Origin: Halomonas sp. S3-1-1
GTDB taxonomy: Bacteria > Pseudomonadota > Gammaproteobacteria > Pseudomonadales > Halomonadaceae
NCBI RefSeq assembly: GCF_023757625.1
Contig: NZ_JALGBZ010000006.1
Location: forward strand, 124,001 to 188,000
Reading direction: 5' to 3'
DNA length: 64,000 bases
Below are positions 63,237 through 64,000 of the stretch, piece after piece. The number at the start of each line of letters is the position of its first letter. The stretch's first letter is position 1. Made by a program: the position numbers and the translations under genes. Under the pieces are notes generated by a model, which ran no database searches, was not told the origin of the DNA, and was given only the letters and a program-made list of their open reading frames with translations.

Positions 63237-63512
63237 TTATTCGACTATCTCATAGTGGCGCTGGGCATGACAGGTCAACCTGCCCCATTCGGAGCGCGCG
63301 ACCCGCTGCTGGTGATACTCGAATGCGGCGCGATCCACGAAGGTTTCATGAACGTTATAGCGGTACGTGTCGGTGATATCCTGGGTGACGTCGAAAGTGA
63401 TACACCCCGGTTCTTCCCGAGTCAGACGTCGGTGATTGACGAGCTCGTGCTGGACCGCCGCAAGATCACGTTAGGGGATCAGAATGTAGCCTTTCAGAAC
63501 CAGCCTTGGTAT
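63237..63512 (-). pseudogene. Pseudogene of an ABM / quinol-monooxygenase family protein
   Basis: On the minus strand the frame reads I-P-R-L-V-L-K-G-Y-I-L-I-P-stop-R-D-L-A-A-V-Q..., continuing through LTREEPGCITFDVTQD and FVDRAAFEYHQQRVARSEW to a normal TAA, 91 codons in all. The family core is intact, but a TAA at 63471-63473 interrupts codon 14, and the expected start is ATA, although AAAGGA sits 6 bases before it. No other start is in frame upstream. Two separate lesions argue for real decay rather than one sequencing error. The plus-strand 107-residue frame over this stretch is its antisense shadow. Confidence 0.8.
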
Positions 63513-63544
63513 GTCGTTTCCTTTATCGCGTTTCGGGTGCCCTC

Positions 63545-64000
63545 TTAAGGAGCCTCACCAGGCCGGGTAAATTCACGGCGCGCCTGGTCGATCACCAGCC
63601 GCATGAAACACTCCTCCGCGTGATCGTTGATCAGCCCCATCGCCTGCATGAAAGCGAACACCGTGGTGGGGCCGACAAACTTCCACCCGCGTTTCTTGAG
63701 ATCTTTCGAGAGCGCCACTGAAGTCGGCGACGTGGAGACACTTTGCGGGCTGGCGATCTCACCTTCCTCTGGCTCGAAGCGCCAGAAATACGCCGCCAGC
63801 GCCCCCTGCTCTTCGACCATCCCGCAAGCGCGCCGGGCGTTATTGATCACCGCCTCGATCTTGCCGCGATGGCGAACGATGCCGGCGTCCTTGAGCAGGC
63901 GCTCGACATCGCTTTCATCGAAAGCGGCCACCCGATAAAAATCGAACCCGGCAAACGCCGAGCGAAAATGCTCGCGCTTGGCCAGAATCGTGCGCCAGCT
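63545..64000 (-). CDS. tag: DNA-3-methyladenine glycosylase I, C-terminal part (gene runs off the window)
   Basis: About 151 residues of the 3' part are visible; the start lies beyond base 64000. Tag signatures: SWRTILAKREHFRSAFAGFD, VAAFDESDVERLLKDAGIVRHRGKIEAVINNA, FVGPTTVFAFMQAMGLINDH, and the zinc-snap His/Cys in NDHAEECF. Removes 3-methyladenine from alkylated DNA. Confidence 0.97.
   Translation of the reverse strand, partial: SWRTILAKREHFRSAFAGFDFYRVAAFDESDVERLLKDAGIVRHRGKIEAVINNARRACGMVEEQGALAAYFWRFEPEEGEIASPQSVSTSPTSVALSKDLKKRGWKFVGPTTVFAFMQAMGLINDHAEECFMRLVIDQARREFTRPGEAP

Noticed and set aside
63225-63548. 107-codon plus-strand open frame
   Set aside because: It lies antisense to a recognisable ABM-family pseudogene and shows no motif of its own.

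Overview
The window is 64 kb of GC-rich bacterial chromosome with short intergenic gaps. The gene content points to a gammaproteobacterium of the Halomonas type (Halomonadaceae): the rsfS-rlmH-mrdA-rodA-mltB-rlpA-dacA-DUF493-lipB block, UbiX, Mpl, a DUF3141 protein, OmpW and acidic exported proteins. The genus is an inference from gene content and order. I see no insertion sequence, phage gene, CRISPR array, rRNA or tRNA.

Layout. (1) 1-5.3 kb: 5' part of topA, then a large DUF3141 protein with a PHA-synthase-like Cys-Asp-His triad, divergent from a LysR regulator. (2) 5.5-17.2 kb: lipoate and cell-envelope block. lipA converges on a long leftward gene set, proA-nadD-rsfS-rlmH-mrdA-rodA-mltB-rlpA-dacA-DUF493-lipB, with a shared lipA/lipB terminator. 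(3) 17.4-24.6 kb: two overlapping membrane genes with decayed GGDEF domains, a DedA-PAP2 fusion, a LysE exporter, ubiX, mpl, a glutaredoxin-like protein and a small exported protein. (4) 24.9-33.9 kb: a Dpp-like peptide ABC operon, a HypT-like LysR regulator and a PepQ prolidase, together looking like a peptide uptake and breakdown unit, then a TatD-family nuclease. (5) 34-43.7 kb: ompW, an AT-rich gap with a leftward terminator that has no gene feeding it, a MoxR-VWA pair, a GNAT-like protein, RidA, a lone cobQ, a NalP-like lipoprotein subtilase with an outer-membrane domain, and glutaminase. (6) 43.8-49.5 kb: a LacI regulator with a perfect 20-bp palindrome just upstream, heading an operon of binding protein, two permeases, ATPase and GpdQ-like phosphodiesterase; this looks like an autoregulated uptake system for an organic phosphodiester. 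(7) 49.4-64 kb: accessory, densely packed small genes: macrodomain plus Ada-like repair protein, LysE, four AraC-type regulators or relatives, DUF1206, a VTT membrane protein, monooxygenases, isochorismatase, MAPEG, AhpD-like, methyltransferase, a porin, DUF1456, FosA, GNAT and a truncated tag.

The most interesting items are the LacI/GpdQ phosphodiester operon with its operator, the tandem degenerate-GGDEF membrane pair beside a DedA-PAP2 fusion, a clear ABM-family pseudogene with both start and body lesions (63237-63512), a possible leftward small RNA upstream of ompW, and short tandem duplications that begin at or just after stop codons at several loci. Functions are assigned by reading motifs; no database search was run.
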